Positions 1 to 15,000 of a DNA stretch of 64,000 nucleotides are shown here, in pieces; position 1 is the stretch's first letter; every line of letters starts with the position of its first letter. The DNA lies in the NCBI RefSeq assembly GCF_029633865.1, contig NC_079212.1, positions 84,798,172 through 84,862,171 of the forward strand. Reading direction: 5' to 3'. The notes below the pieces were generated by a model. The model ran no database searches. It worked only from the letters and a program-made list of their open reading frames with translations, and was not told where the DNA came from. The translations under genes were made by a program, and so were the position numbers. The stretch comes from Lampris incognitus. Its lineage: Eukaryota; Chordata; Actinopteri; Lampriformes; Lampridae.

Positions 1-59
1 CAGACCGTGGACCCCAGAGCCATATGATTCTCCCGTCTGGAATGAGCTGTCCACCCCTG
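1..59 (+). CDS. znf740: znf740 exon, 3' part (window edge)
   Basis: Reading from base 3 gives [19 protein letters not shown], open up to a GT donor at 60-61 (gttaga). It joins in phase 0 to the next exon (LIRKEGEFQ) without a break. This matches my recollection of the fish ZNF740 N-terminal region, which is the main reason for calling it. The donor is weak and the exon start is outside the window. Confidence 0.7.
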
Positions 60-3000
60 GTTAGAAAATACTAGGGAATGATTGGTTTATAGATGGGATG
101 GTTTTATTTTGTGTTAAAGGATTTTACCCCACCCACTGCCATCATGTAACTGGCAACACATTTGAGCAGCAACTAGGGCTGTGACGATAACCACATGATA
201 GCAATACCGCGGTCATGTGATGCCTACCGCGGGGTTGAGCTCATTACCGTCATCACTGCAAAAAAACATTTTCTTGCTGGTGAACGTTACAGGAGTGTAT
301 AGGGTGTGTGATATGACTATAAACAATAATAAATACAAACACAATAATCATTGTTTATCATCATTGATTGTCTTCCATCTTATGTTCAAGGACTTCTGGA
401 GAAACTAAACTTGTCAGTTGCTCGTTACTTCAGCTTCGTGAACGAGGGGGAGGGACAGTCCATTAAACAATGGGGGTTTCTTTTGTGTGTGTCCGGTTAT
501 TAATTATTTCTAGGTTTGAGTACTTGTGATATCTACAGATAATGTTCAATTGAATATATACAGACATAAGAGACAAGCATAAACAACTGGAGTTAGATTT
601 TATAGCGAACACACTTTAATTATGTGCCCTTCTCTTATGCCCATATGGTTGATGCTATCTGCTAGATGTTATTCGATTCAACAATGGTTACAAATCTAGT
701 TCCAAAGCCAAATATTACGCCCCCTATTTGGGCACATTTTGGCTTTGAGCCAGAAGACAAGGGGTGGTGAGCGAATTTGAACAAGGCAATATACCGCATT
801 TGTAGAAATCTTTTTTTCGGGGGGGTATTGGCGGTAAACCACCAGCCCGTGGGGTTGCGTTGCTTTTTTACCGCAGTAAGAGGAAGTGCTTACCGTCACA
901 GCCCTAGCAGGAACATTGACTTTTTCCTTGAATTCAGTCACAAACTTCAAATGAATGCTGACATCAACTGACCTTGGTAGTTGCATTCAATGGTGTAGTT
1001 GTCAGAAATGACTGCAAAAAATCTGGCTGTGGCATCTCTGCAAAGGTTACTGATATCCAGAGGGTATTATTTAAGCATTTATTTACTCGGGAGAAGAATC
1101 CCAGCCATTGTATATGCTGTATTTAGTTGTTACATTAACATGAGGGGTTAAAATCATAAGGTCTAAATGATTTGTAAAGGATTTGTAGTGATTCAGCCGC
1201 CATAAAACCATGGTTAAGAATAAAATTAAGAAAATGTCTTGTTATGGCACCAACTTGACTATAGATAAAATCTCTTGGGGAACACGTTGACACGTTCTCA
1301 TCTGTGTGTTGAGATTTTTTTTAATGTTTATATTAAGGAAAATTGTTTTCTAATACATACTCGTATACATTTTTCTTTGTGTGTGTGTGTTCATTAGCTT
1401 ATCCGGAAGGAAGGTGAATTCCAAGCTCCCCGCCTGCTAGACGAGAAGGAGATGAGAGCCAACGAGGACATGCAGCTGAAAAAAAAGAACAGGAAGTCAG
1501 GAACGCCCTGTAAAGTGAGAGAACAAGAAGGAAGGGGAGGGAAGGTCAGTGGGTATAAATGTTAAAGAGAAATCGTCTCTGTGATATCCACTGTGCGTGT
1601 CTGTTTCTCCCCCATTGTGTGGAAAAACACAAGTCGGACCCCTTCAAACACGTTTTTGTGGAGACGTTCAACTTTTTGGTGCGTCTGACTCGGCTCATTC
1701 ATGTGTGCACATTCTGTTTTTGTGGGGGTGGGGGGCGGAGCTCTCGCTAGATGTGGAGGGGGTGGAGGATCTCCAGAGAACAGAGTGGGGGGAGGGGAAA
1801 GGAGAGAAGAGGAGCACAATAACTGGTTGTGTGCATGGGGGGGGGGGGGGTAACATGAGGGCATTAAGCTACTAGTGCGGTTTTGGTGTTCTACTCTCTT
1901 ACATGACCCCCTGATGATGCTTAAAAAAAAGAAGAAAAAAATAACTATAGATTCTTAGTGCTGCTTATTATTTGAAGAGATTTAACATTTGGCTTCAGTC
2001 CCAGGGGGTTGAAGCATTAACTGCAGTGGTTCTGGCGTTCCTTGTTCTCCAGTTAGGCCTTAGGTTTTCACAGTATTTGAGAGAGAGAAATTAATTTTGT
2101 GTAGGACCAGCTACCATCTCAGGCTATCTGTGTGGCATTTGAGCCACATACTAAACTGTTATTTTTTGCTGACCTTCTCAGGGTACGGGTACAGATGAGA
2201 ATGGTCCATCATCAAAAGTGCAGAAAAACTTCATATGTGATCACTGTTACGGAGCATTTAGGAGTGGATACCACCTCAAAAGACACATCCTCATTCATAC
2301 AGGTATGTGTCTTGTTTTGGACAACACCATCACAGTCTTTCCATCAGCAATTTTTTAATGGCAGAATATGTTAATCAACCTTGTAGACAAGGCGACCTCA
2401 AAGCTGGGTAACATTGCACTAAATCTAGGAGTGTGCAGCAACTGTAAGGTTTTGCAATGGCCTGCTTAAAGCGCTTGTTTGGTATTAGCCTCTTCTGCCT
2501 CACAGCTAATTGGTGGTATCTGTGGGGACCTTTCACTAAAACTGGTGCTCTTCGGTTTAGGAGAGAAGCCGTATGCTTGTGCCATATGTGACATGAGGTT
2601 TATTCAGCGTTACCACCTGGAGAGACACAGCCTCATTCACACGGGTATGCGTCCTCTAACCGTACCCATATTACATAAATAAGGCTACACCTGTAGTCTC
2701 AAACCAGTGGACAGAGAATGGTTATCAGGGTTCACTTGGTCTGTGGACAGTAATTTCCAACAAAGCCAAATAAGAGGAAAACAATCCATTTTCCCAGAAA
2801 TTAAAAAGTGCAGGAATGAACCTGTTCATTTTGGTCCCCCAACACCAGTTAAATTCTAGAGCATGTTGGTTTGTTTCCTAAAGCCTCTCCATGCAGACCG
2901 GCCGCACCAAGCAGCTGATTCTTCAGATTTGCCATTTGTGTTTAAATCTTTGAAGTGTGGTTTTATGAAAGAAAATTAATGCATGGACATCCAAGGACTA

Positions 3001-6000
3001 CACTCGTTTTTAATCAGTTAAAGCAGCACAAGATCATTACTTTGAACCTTTGCACATGATCAGTCTTTGCGTTTTGCCCTTTGACTCTGCATTCTTTGTT
3101 TTTGTTTTTTCATTGTTTTAAGAGTATGCACGGTGGGTAAGTCAACTTCAAACCTAAGTTTGCTTGCAGAAGAGACCTATTGCCTCCAGTACTGACAAAT
3201 GAAATGCATTAACAGTCAACTAATATTGACCAAATGTACTCCACTTGGTTACCATGGTTCTGCCATATGTACGTTTCTGTATTCTAGTATCCGCTTAGCC
3301 AGAGTAAGCAATCACTCTTTTATGGCAGCAATGCACCTTTCCTTTATGTTTATACTTAGTAAACATTTTAAGAAACAAAGTATTAATATTTGATCAGTTT
3401 CGCATATTTTACAGACTGAATAGCTAATAATTTTATGCTCTGTGTGCATAGGGGTGAAGCCGTACGCTTGTTCCATGTGTGACATGAGGTTTTTCCAGCG
3501 TTACCACCTGGAGAGACACAGCCTCACTCATACGGGTATGCGTCCATTTACCGTACCCATCTCAAGTTAAATCAGCATTCAACCCCACAAAAAATTATAG
3601 AAAGCGTTCTTTCAAAATAGGAAAACCGTTTGGAAAAATTTAGGCAGAACTTTTCATTTTTTTGATTGGTCTTTCCCCAGATTTGAATTCAATTGTGAGA
3701 TAGTTCAGTGGGATTTGTTTTTTTGCATATGACAATCTGAAGGAATTGTCTTCTTATCAGTCCTTTCAGAATCGATTTTTTTTTTTTGGACCACATCAAA
3801 ATATTGAAAAACAACAGCAGCAGCATTTGCCATGAATCCCGTGTTTATTGTTTTGCCGAAGGAGTTAATACTTCAGGTCCGTTTCTTTGTTATGGAGAGA
3901 AGCTCTAGCTACTTGGGAGTAATCAGTTTCCCGTGCTAGCACTATGTCTGCAGCTCTCCTTCTATCTACAGTTGTACTCACGTGCCTTTTTAAGTGTGTT
4001 TTAATGTAGGTGTTGGCCTTTCCCTGCCTACGTAAAATAAATTCTAATAATTTGAAGTGCAGAGGTGTAGCTCAGGTAGCAGGGAGGGGCACAAAAGGTA
4101 CAACACATTACTTAAAGCTTGGCCTAAAATGAAGTGCAGCATTGAACACCGTGTTACTTTTGCCACAGAACAGTTGTCCCAAGTCCAATCTACAATTCAA
4201 AGTGCGGGTGGTAATTTTTCAAAGCATGTAACACACACTGGAACAGACGTCCTCTCAACACACATCAGAACACCTGTCCTTGCAAGAGCATGTGCTCAGC
4301 TGTACATTTAAATTGGAAGAATAGTGAACAAGATTCACAGTCTGAAGACTGAATCCAGTTGCCAACACTTAACACCCAGAAATATTAATTGTGAGCAGGA
4401 TTTATGTAATTCACCATGGACTTGTCTGTTCGGCCGTTTTGTGATGTGATAATCACAGGAGCTTACTTGAGCCTTGAGATTTCAGTGTCTTGGATATCAC
4501 GTGTTTATCTTATATGTCTTGCTCATTATTACTGAGGTTATTTAATAATTACATTATTACTACAGCCTACGTCTTAAAGGGTAATTCCATTTTTTACTAT
4601 CTGGGTCTCATTTTTTTAGTTTTTGCCATCATGCAAATCGGTTGTATTTTGCTCACCAGCTTCATTGTGGGTATCTCGGAGAGTAGACCGCCGCTGGACT
4701 CCGCTTTACAGTGATGTCTTATGGGGCCATGGAAAACGATTCTCAAATTTATCCTTTCAAAAAAACAAAACAATGAAAAGACCCTTAGTGTCTCAGTTAC
4801 ACTGTATGATTTCTCATCTGTGACTTCTCAGTCGCACTGGTGGAGAAGTTGGTACTACTGCCTCCAGTAGATAAAATGGTCATTGGTGGAAGTTGAATCA
4901 GGATGGGGTTCAGTAATGAGCTCAACCATTGTTGTTAATATTGGACATTTAATAACTTTTTTAGTAACTCAACTTTCATTTTCATTTACGCTTCCACATA
5001 CATGGTTTAAATAAATGAGTTAAATCAGACTTGTTGAAACATGTCGTATTCCGAGGCCCTGTAAGATACCATTGCAAAGCTGAGTCCAGCAGTGGTCCCA
5101 TGACCAAGACCTCCACTATGACACTGGTGAGTCAAATATCGTAACTGATATCCATAATGGAAAAAACTACAGAAAAGAGATCCAGGTTCTAAAAACAGAC
5201 ATTACCGTTTAATGATGATGAAAAAGTGCTAGCAGAATAGTTTTCAGACTATCCTTCAATATAATCTTGATAAACTGAAATGAAGAATTGTAATTGGCAT
5301 TCAGGAGTTTAGGCCTAAGGTTAACCTGAGGCCTGTAGATGAGGATAGAAAGTGTCGTCTGTGAAACTTTACAACCTGTGGAGCTACCTACAGTTCAGCG
5401 TGAGGCAAGTCAGCTACCACTGTTGGAGAGTTTTTCTTTTTTTTGGGGGGGGGGAATGGTATTTTGATTGGAAGTAGGGGTACACTTGAGTTTAAAGTCA
5501 TTAAGTTCTGTGATATGGTCTCCCATCGAGGTATGACTGATAAAACTCAAATGCCGGACAAATACATGCTAAACATCTGAACATCCAAGTATGTGTTCTT
5601 AATGATTCTCATTGGGCATCAGTATTTTAGGTCACATCTACAAAACCCCTGGATAATAGCTATGTCATAAAGGCCTGTTTGTTAGTATGTCTTTTGTATG
5701 CAGATGAGATCCTACTCCATTGGGTGTTCTCAAGAGTTTGAGTAGACCAGCTGGTGGCATAGATACCTGACATGAGTCAGAAATATGTTACTGGAACGCT
5801 CAAACTTTATTGTCCCTCCTGTGACATTGCCACCCGCCAAACATAAAGATCAGGACCACTGCCACTCCATCCCGCCAGCTGAGGGTGGTGCATTCTGCCA
5901 GCTATTCTGCCTCATAGGCATTCCCAGTCCCTGACTGGGCCAAGTACTGCACACGACTCACCTGAGTGATTTCAAAATCGCTTTTTCGTTATCCTGTCAT

Positions 6001-9000
6001 TGAAGTGGTTTTCTCAAAATACGTTTTATAGCTAGTTGCATGCTTCATCGCCACAGTTGAGGAAGACTGGTCTAGTGGTCACATGCCAATAACGAGATTT
6101 AGAGTTGTTATTTCAGGGACTATTTTTTTACATCTTGCATGCAGTTTTGGGAATTTGGAATGCTTTTTGGCGCCTTGTTTTAAATCATGCTTGGGCGTGG
6201 CTGTTATAGAAAGCTTGAGCATTACATCTTAAATAATTGAGAGTTTTGCAGGAGGAAATGGTTAATGTGGCGGACAACCTCCAGCTAGTCGAACTCGTGG
6301 CAGATTCAGTCAGGCCATTGTGTAATATGGGAATGGTCCTTTGATGTCCAAGCTTTTGTGACATACAGATTATTGTTAAACAATTGTTAAACAGTTTAAA
6401 TGTAGGATATTCTGGTCTGGTCTCTGAAACTTTGTTTTTTTTTTTTTTCCAACCTAATTTTGTAAACATAAAGTTGCTCAGCTCTTGAGATGCTTCATTT
6501 AAGGCGGCGATCATACTGGAAGCAATCCATCTATTAAAACATTACCACAGTGTACTGGGTTGTAACACGTTACCAGCCGTTTGTTGTTAATACACCTTTT
6601 AAAAGATGGCGTAACTGAAGCTGATCCAGGTTAAACTCAGAATGCAGCAACACACTTCTCCAGTTGCTCATTGGACTCCAGTTGACCTTTAGAAGCTGGG
6701 AAACGGCAGAAAAGCGAATGCTAGTTTCTCCGATGACGCTTGTCAGTGTGATCGCCATCTAAGCACCTCTTTGCTACCTTGCTATTGCCCCACATGTCTC
6801 ATTTTAAAGATGGCCTGCATTTTGTCTGTTAAAGTTTTTGTTTCGTGATGCAGGCCTGATTCTTTAGAGGAAGGCACCTCATAATAAATATCTTAAATAA
6901 CTTGTAAATGGGGGGGGGGGAATAACCCCTCAAAAGACATGTCAGATAGAAAGTAAAATATCTCCCAGATCTGAGCTATTTAATGGTTTGTGTATGCTTC
7001 CCCATGATGCCGTAGGAACCTCCCAGCTAATATGTTGATGCTTTGTGTATGTAGGGGTGAAGCCGTACGCTTGCTCCATGTGTGACATGAGGTTCTTCCA
7101 ACGCTACCATCTGGCGAGACACAGCCTCACTCATACTGGTATGCGTCCGCTCACCCTAGCTCATCAGACAGTTGTGTTGCAGAGATGCTATATATTTAAA
7201 GTAGTAGGTAACCTGTCAGGATGTGGGGCGTTTGATTTGGTTCAGAGCTGCTAGTTTATAACTAGGTGTAATGTTAAACTTAGTGTACCATTAGCTGTAT
7301 CAAGGACATACCCTGAGATTGTTCATTTGAAAAAGTTCTCCCCTAATAAAAACCTCAACATTATCTGCTCCTGACGTGCACATGAAAACCTAGAATCTGT
7401 GCTACATCTACCCTGCTGTTGGTAAATTCATTATGTTTGTTTTTGCTAAGCATGTCATCTTTGTTCAGAGTGGGTTTATTGAATGAGTGTATTGGTATGA
7501 AAATGAATAAGATGGGTAAAGTTTCCTGAGCTACACCATTTGTTCCTCTTGAAGAAAGCCATGTTATATTCAAAATTTAGGATATTTTTGAAAGTTGGTC
7601 CATTGAAATTTACTCCTACACACACTGAGGTGGGGCAAATATGTGAGGAGGCAGGCGTCCGGGTAGCGTAGCGGTCTATTCTGTTGCCTACCAACACGGG
7701 GATCTCCGGTTCGAATCCCCATGTTACCTCTGGCGTGGTCGGGCGTCCCTACAGACACAATTGGCCATGTCTACAGGTGGGAAGCCGGATGTGGGTATGT
7801 GTCCTGGTCGCTGCACTAGAGCCTCCTCTGGTCGGTCGGGACGCCTGTTCGGGGGGAGGGGGAACTGGGGGGAAGAGCATGATCCTCCCATGTGCTACAT
7901 CCCCCTGGTGAAACTCCTCACTGTCAGGTGAAAAGGAGTGGCTGGCGACTCCACGTGTATCAGATGAGGCATGTGGTAGTCTGCAGCCCTTCCCAGATCG
8001 GCAGAGGGGGTGGAGCAGCGACCGGGACGGCTCAGAGAGTGGGGTAATTGGCCAGATACAATTGGGGGAAAAAAGGGGGGAAAAAATCCCAAAAAAAATT
8101 TGTGACGAGGAACGTTTCAAGTCAGACACACTCCATCTACTGCACATGAGCACCAACTGCCTACGTAGTGCACTAACAAGCCAGTGTGCCAGCTGAAGTG
8201 CTATCAGCAGGATCTGTGAACGCTCCTGACTTCAGCTTTCCCCTGTTGACTGCTCTGCTTCCTTGTGTGTAACCATTGCTCGGTTGAGCCTTAATTCATA
8301 AATCTAATTGTTTCATTGAATTGAATTGACCTGGTTCCTGTGTAAGCTTCAAGAGAAGCAAGGCTGTCCCTCAGACTTATAAGAGCTGGTACTGAGCCAC
8401 CAAAGGGTATGATCATGGAGAGTCTAGGCTTATGTGTTGAACTTCATTCTCATGTCTCTAGCTAATGTTTTGATACTCTTATGTGTGTAGGGGTGAAGCC
8501 ATACGCTTGCTCCATGTGTGACATGAGGTTTTTCCAACGCTACCACTTGGCAAGACACAGCCTTACTCACACGGGTACGGGTTCGCTCTTCTTTGCTATG
8601 CTAGAACCCAAAAACCCGGGGTACTGGAAAAAAAACAGTTCCTCATTTGTAGACTGATCCCACCACAAGCCATTTAATGTAGACCTGCTCATCAGGCACT
8701 GTTTCTGTTAGGCACTTAGGATGTTGCTCAGTTTTGGCCCATGTCATTTTATTATTTCTCAGTCACTTCCTGGATTTCCTTGACTGCTACTCAAGTGCTG
8801 CCATGGGAAATCTGATTATTTCAATGTCCAGAAACCTTTACCTGCTTCCAAAAGCATCACTTCAGTGGTTAAGTTTAAGTGTTTGTGTAGAATTATGCTG
8901 ACATGGCCATACTGCAAAAAGATGTTCTTTGCTTTCAGTGAGCTATCTTTCCAGCATTTAATGTAGTCCCTCTTAAATGTTCACACTGCTTTTGGCATGT

Positions 9001-12000
9001 CTGCTTCTTCATATGAATGGGTGTATCCTGTTCAGTGCCCATATACACACATAGACATACACATACCTATATGTGTGTGTGTGTGTGTACATTTTTTACA
9101 AAAGTTCTTGCTCTGTGTGTGCAGGGGTGAAGCCATATGCTTGCTCCATGTGTGACATGAGATTTTTCCAGAGATACCACCTGGCAAGACACAGCCTCAC
9201 CCATACGGGTATGTGTCTTACCTTAACTCTCTCACCTGACAGCAGCAGGGCTTTAACAGATGTACCCTGGTGCACTGGCAGCGCCTACCTGTGAGAGCGC
9301 TGTCACACATTAGAGCATGTTTGTGTAGTAGTTCTCAGTCCATGTTTTGGATTATTGAGGAGGTATTGGGTACCAGTTAAAAGTTCCAAAAAGCAGAAGC
9401 CCTCTTGTTTTCCATTCAGGTGTAACAGGTGTCGTGATGTGGTTTCAGTAATGTCCCATAAATATGAAGATTAGTTGGCGGGAATGCACAGAAAGGGTGT
9501 TGTGTATATGTGTTGTTTGATCAGTGTATACTAAATGACATGATTGTGTGTAACTAGTTGATGAAAACAGATTCTAAAGTGTGGCACTGTGTGCGTTTAG
9601 GGGTGAAGCCATACGCTTGCTCCATGTGTGACATGAGGTTCTTCCAGCGTTACCATTTGGCAAGACACAGCCTCACTCATACTGGTATGCTTGTATTAAT
9701 TGTTCCCTTCTCACTGTGAAACCTTACTATTTACACAACCACCTGCTCCTGATGTGTCAGTGATAACATGTGATTTACCATGTGATAGCAATGTCCCTTT
9801 TGTTAAACTTCGCCATCTCAGTCCAATAAAGGGGAAAATGAATTTTATGCTTTGTTGGAAACTGTCCACTTTAAAATGGCCCTGATATCTTTCTGTCTAC
9901 CTGCTATTGTGACAACATTGTAGTAGTATAGCCAAATTGTATTCAGTAATACTTAATATATTGCATACATTTATCCATTACAAAGCACATTACACTAAAA
10001 AGTTAGCATTATAAATTCAGGCATCAAAAGTCTTGTGAATGTCCAGACAAAGAGGCTAATATTTTTGAGGCAAATGTTCAGATTTGGCCAGTTGCCCATG
10101 ATAAATACTTCCTTTTTGTTTGCTGTTGTTTTTTGTTTTTGTTTTGTTTTTTTGAGCTAACTGTGCATCTGAATGGCATATCCATAAGAACAGGATTTAA
10201 ATGAAAACGACTGACTAGAAGTAGACTTCACACTATGATGAATGTGTCACTGTGGTCTAAGTGTGTGGGCTGACTTAACAAAGTGTGGTCTAAACGTTTA
10301 GTGTCAACCCTTGCTGTGTAAACCGGGGTTGTTGCTTTTGTTTCATGGGTTTTGATTCATTTAGGCCTCCATACAGTAGCTGGTACTACAAAATTAAGAG
10401 TAGAGTCAATAATATTAGCACTTTTTGATGTCTGAATTTTTGTAATCTGACTATGGGTAATGTCTGTAATAGCTATAAAAATCAAGTGTACTGTCCTTTG
10501 AGTGGATCATAGTTATATAAAGGCATGCAGCTATCAGCTTTTTCAGAGTATTGGAACATTTTCTTTTTCTTAGCTTTGGCATAATGACCTGGTTTTCCAT
10601 GCTTTTCAGTCATTTGATACTGAGTGAAGTGAAAACAAGCCTAATATTTTTGTGCTCTGTTTAGGGGTGAAGCCGTACGCTTGTACTATGTGTGACATGA
10701 GATTCATTCAGCGCTACCAACTGGAGAGACACAGTCTCACGCATACAGGTACGTCTTCCTGTTTAAACCTTGACACACATCTCTGTCTCTGAGTTATGCA
10801 TGAGCCCCACATTAATACGTACATGGCTGCAGCAAACTCGAGTTTGTATTGCTTTAGTTAATTTGTTGACCATTGCTAAAGTGTCCAGTATAGTTTAAAC
10901 AGTGACTAAAGTTAGCTCCGTAAGCAAGTCAGACAAAACGTAGTGTTTTTATCCATACTTTGGTAGGAAATGACTATCCTCACTTGAACCGTCATAAGTA
11001 TAGTGTTTATAAAAACATTTTAGCTATATGGAATAAGCTGTCTAATAGTTATAAATGTTTTAGGAGACCAAAAGGACTTGGACAGATAAAGATTACTTAA
11101 TCTTTATAAGCCACCACAATCTACATTTAAAAATTCAGCTGTGCTGTCGAGGCTTAGCTCTGTAACAACAACTAAATAGGCCTATCTTATTTAACACTGG
11201 ACCGTCTTGGATTTTCAAAGTTTAATAACTAGAAAAAAAAGATACAGACCTACCGCGCCCTGAATTCTTCTAAAATTGCATATATTTGCATTAAAATTAG
11301 TTTTAGATCAATTGCACAAAAAAAGTTATGGTAAGATCTACCTAAAACGACCAGTCATAATTTGTGTGTGATGGTGTGCGTCATGTCAGTATTTATGACG
11401 TGTGTTGGTCGCGTCATTTCCTTCGTGAAGTTCGTTGCTCTGTCCTAGAAACACACTAGCGTCTTCCAGTGCAGAGAAATAGTCTAAACTTGATTTGTGA
11501 TTATTTCCAACATGTCTGGTTACAGACGCCGTTACAGATGCACCATGACTACCACCGAGGCGCTGCAGTATTTACAGGCATTGGACTGCGGCCATTTTAA
11601 ATTGTTTGAAAAGTAGTATTAAAAGTTGTTAAAATGTTAATTTTGGTGTCACTTATTTTCACAACAGACATACTAACAAATGTAATGCATTAATATCTCA
11701 GTTGGGTGTTTATCTTGAGACAGTATAGAGTTTAAACACCGGCGTCAGTTCGACCGCCCGTGGTGGTTCTAGGTAGGAGTGAAATCCCGGTCGTTCTAAT
11801 GTTAAAAACTTTCAAACGCTTATGTTCCTTCAAGATGGTATATGTAGACTTTTCACAATTCATTGACTAAAAAGTAGCATCCACCGTTTTTATGCCTTGT
11901 TTGTTTTGCGCTGTGCTAGAAACTGTTTGTTTAACGGCTAATACCTGTGTCTGTAGAATATTTGAGCAATTCAGAGCTCGGTGGTCTACAACTGGATTCT

Positions 12001-15000
12001 CAGAGAACAAAGGACACTAGAGCACGAGAATGAGATGCAGAGTCTGATAATTCTTTGGCTAAAATTCTGTGTCAAAAAATCTCTGATCAACATATTAAAA
12101 TGATCTAGGACTGTAATCTCAATCTGTCCAAATTACTTTTGCCGTTTTGAAATGAGTGCATGCACAAAAATTGTGTAGTTCTTTCCCAGTTTGTTTCCTA
12201 TATCCAAAAATCCCCTCGCGTTAAAGATGATAATCCACAATTTTAAATGTAATCACCATTTTGTGCCATCTGATTCTGAGTATATATAGAGTTAAATATC
12301 AGTGTCATCAACATACTTACGGAGTTCACTGTACATCTCAGAACAGATTCTGTACCACGTTTCTACCTCATGATAGTCTGAAAGCCTTTTTGCCCCTACA
12401 GTCTTTTTAAACTCGCTTTAAAGATGAAACTGTGGTGCATATCTTTATTCTCACAAAATCACAGGCTTGTTTTTTGTTTTTGTTTTTTTAACCACGATAA
12501 TTTTTAGGACTGTCTTTTAAACTAAAGCAGACAGCTGTGTAGGTTAAACGCCAAATCCCCAAAGCAATGTCAAATCTCATGTTTTGTGCATAGATGTTTA
12601 CCAACTGCCTAAAATTGTCTTGCCTCTTCAGATCAGCGTCACAAAAACTGAAGTTTCCCCCTCACAAATCATACTTGCAGCATATTTTTGGATAAAAGTC
12701 AATACCGATCCCCGTGAGGACAGAGTGAAGAGCTAAAGTGTAATTGTATTGACGCCAGTTGGCATGCATGCGTGACAAATTGTGATTTGGCATGATCGTT
12801 TTTGGAGTCCATTTCAACAGGTTGGGTGATATAAATGACCAGAAACATTTGTTACCCACAAATCACACTTCCATTCTCCCACAAACCCTTGCTAATTAGG
12901 TCATTGGCCTTCATGCTATCTCAATTCCAGTTTTATTTCAACTAGATGTGAAGATTGGATGTCACAATTGGAGAAGCAGATGTATTTTGGTATACACCGG
13001 ATGGTTGTTTTACAAAGCGCTGATGAGTGCAACCAAACTTTACTAAGCATATTAGAATTAGTAAAGTTTCAAACTGATCATTTTTGGCAGTTGATTTTTA
13101 AAAAATTTTTTTATTTTTGTAACGCTAAAGCTGGTACTTTGTGTGTATAGGGGTGAAGCCGTACGCTTGCACCATGTGTGACAAGAGGTTTTTTCAGCGC
13201 TACCACCTGGCGAGACACAGCCTCACTCATATGGGTATGCGTCTGCCGATCTTACGCAGCCACAAGTTTAGGATTTCAAACATCAATGTGCTTAATTTAT
13301 AGATTTTAAACATGTATTGGTGTACAAATGATGATGGGTGAGACTTATTAATTAACACTTGACATCATCAGACCCCCTTTTGAGAGTTTCCTGCTTTGAG
13401 GGCAGTGTCTTTTTCATTGTTGTTTTCCCCTGTCAATAATTTCAGGGTCTGACATTGGTTATTAACCACCAATATCAACATTTATATTTTTAAATTTATA
13501 AAATTGATTTTTTTTTTTTTTTTTTTTTGGTGGGTGGGGTGAGACACAAAAATAATATTGATGCTCTGGTCATTTAGGTGTGAAACCGTATGCTTGCACC
13601 ATGTGCGACATGAGATTTTTTCAGCGTTACCACCTGGCAAGACACAGCCTCACTCATACGGGTATGGGTCCGTGCACCGTGCCCATGACATTTAGCATTA
13701 GGAATGGATATGTGACTTTATGTAGTGTGTTTTATTTTCTACATAGACCTGTTTCCTTGAAGAGCAAAGCTAACACAATAAGCCCTTAGAATGTGAACTC
13801 CTAGCCTGAACATTTTAGCCATGTTCAATTTAACCAGGGTTAACGCAAGTCCTTTACTTTTGCTGTTTGGTGTTTGCTGACTTCCAGAACCCTGCAAAAT
13901 GCATAGAGGAGTTAAAGCGGAGAAATATCTGAAAGAATTTTTCTTTTTTGTTGCATGAATTGGCACGTGTGGTTAATAACCAATAGCCTAGATATTCATT
14001 CCTAAAGCCCAAGAGTGGAAAGTGAGGCACAGTAATGTAATATTGCTACTTTGCGTTTAGGTGTGAAACCTTACGCATGTACCATGTGCGACAAGAGATT
14101 TTTTCAGCGCTACCACCTGGCAAGACACAGCCTCACACATATGGGTATGCACCCACCCACCTTACCCATGTCATTGAATTTAGTGTGTACTTTAAACTAT
14201 AGTATATATAGGGTCAGCCATTTTAAGCCAGGCATTATCTCCTCACCAGTTTTGCTTGATCTATCCTATTCTGTGCATCCTAACCTTAAAATGCAACATG
14301 CAAAGGGAGTCTGAGGTATGAGGAGGAGTTCAGGACTGTGACATCATCAGCTCATGTGATGTGTTTTAGTGGTGGACTAAAGAATTGGTGAAAACAGTTG
14401 TGTGCTACTCCTTATTGGATTGGGGGAGCCAGTATTTGACAGTGTACAGTGTGAATCCCCTGTAAAAAAATTTCACCTAATTGATAAGGTGGTTAACAAC
14501 CCATCAATTCTCAGCAGGTGTTTTAGAATTTCATTACACATTGATGGATTGTGAAGCACAACAATAAAAAGAAAATAAACAGGCTGAAAATAATATATTA
14601 ATGCTCTGCGTTTAGGTGTGAAACCTTTTGCTTGTACCATGTGTGACATGAGGTTTGTTCAACGTTACCACCTGGCAAGGCACAGCCTCACTCATACGGG
14701 TATGCGCCCATGCACCCTGCCCATTTCACATGTTGTAGGACATCATCACTTTTTACTGCGCCAGTCTGAAGTGTTTTGTAGTGACAGAAGAGACTGAAAA
14801 TTGGTGTCCTTTATTGGACATTTAAATTTGATTATTTGTCTCAATGTATGTAATGTTGTCATGTAATGGCTTTAAAGGTCCCATGAAATGAAAAATTTGT
14901 TTTCATTTTTGGTACATCTTGTATCACTCTTGTAACGCTATGTTCTAGAAATTCACAAAAAATTTGTTTTGTTTTTGTGTTTATAAGAATGCTTTTCTCC

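Noticed and set aside
217..986. Small frames at the window start
   Set aside because: They lie inside the non-autonomous hAT element and have no recognisable protein; the real coding segment at the start is 1-59.
7653..7735. tRNA gene at the head of the SINE (also 19940, 25445, 41033, 53850)
   Set aside because: A and B boxes are present but the cloverleaf stems do not close and each is joined to a SINE body with target duplications.
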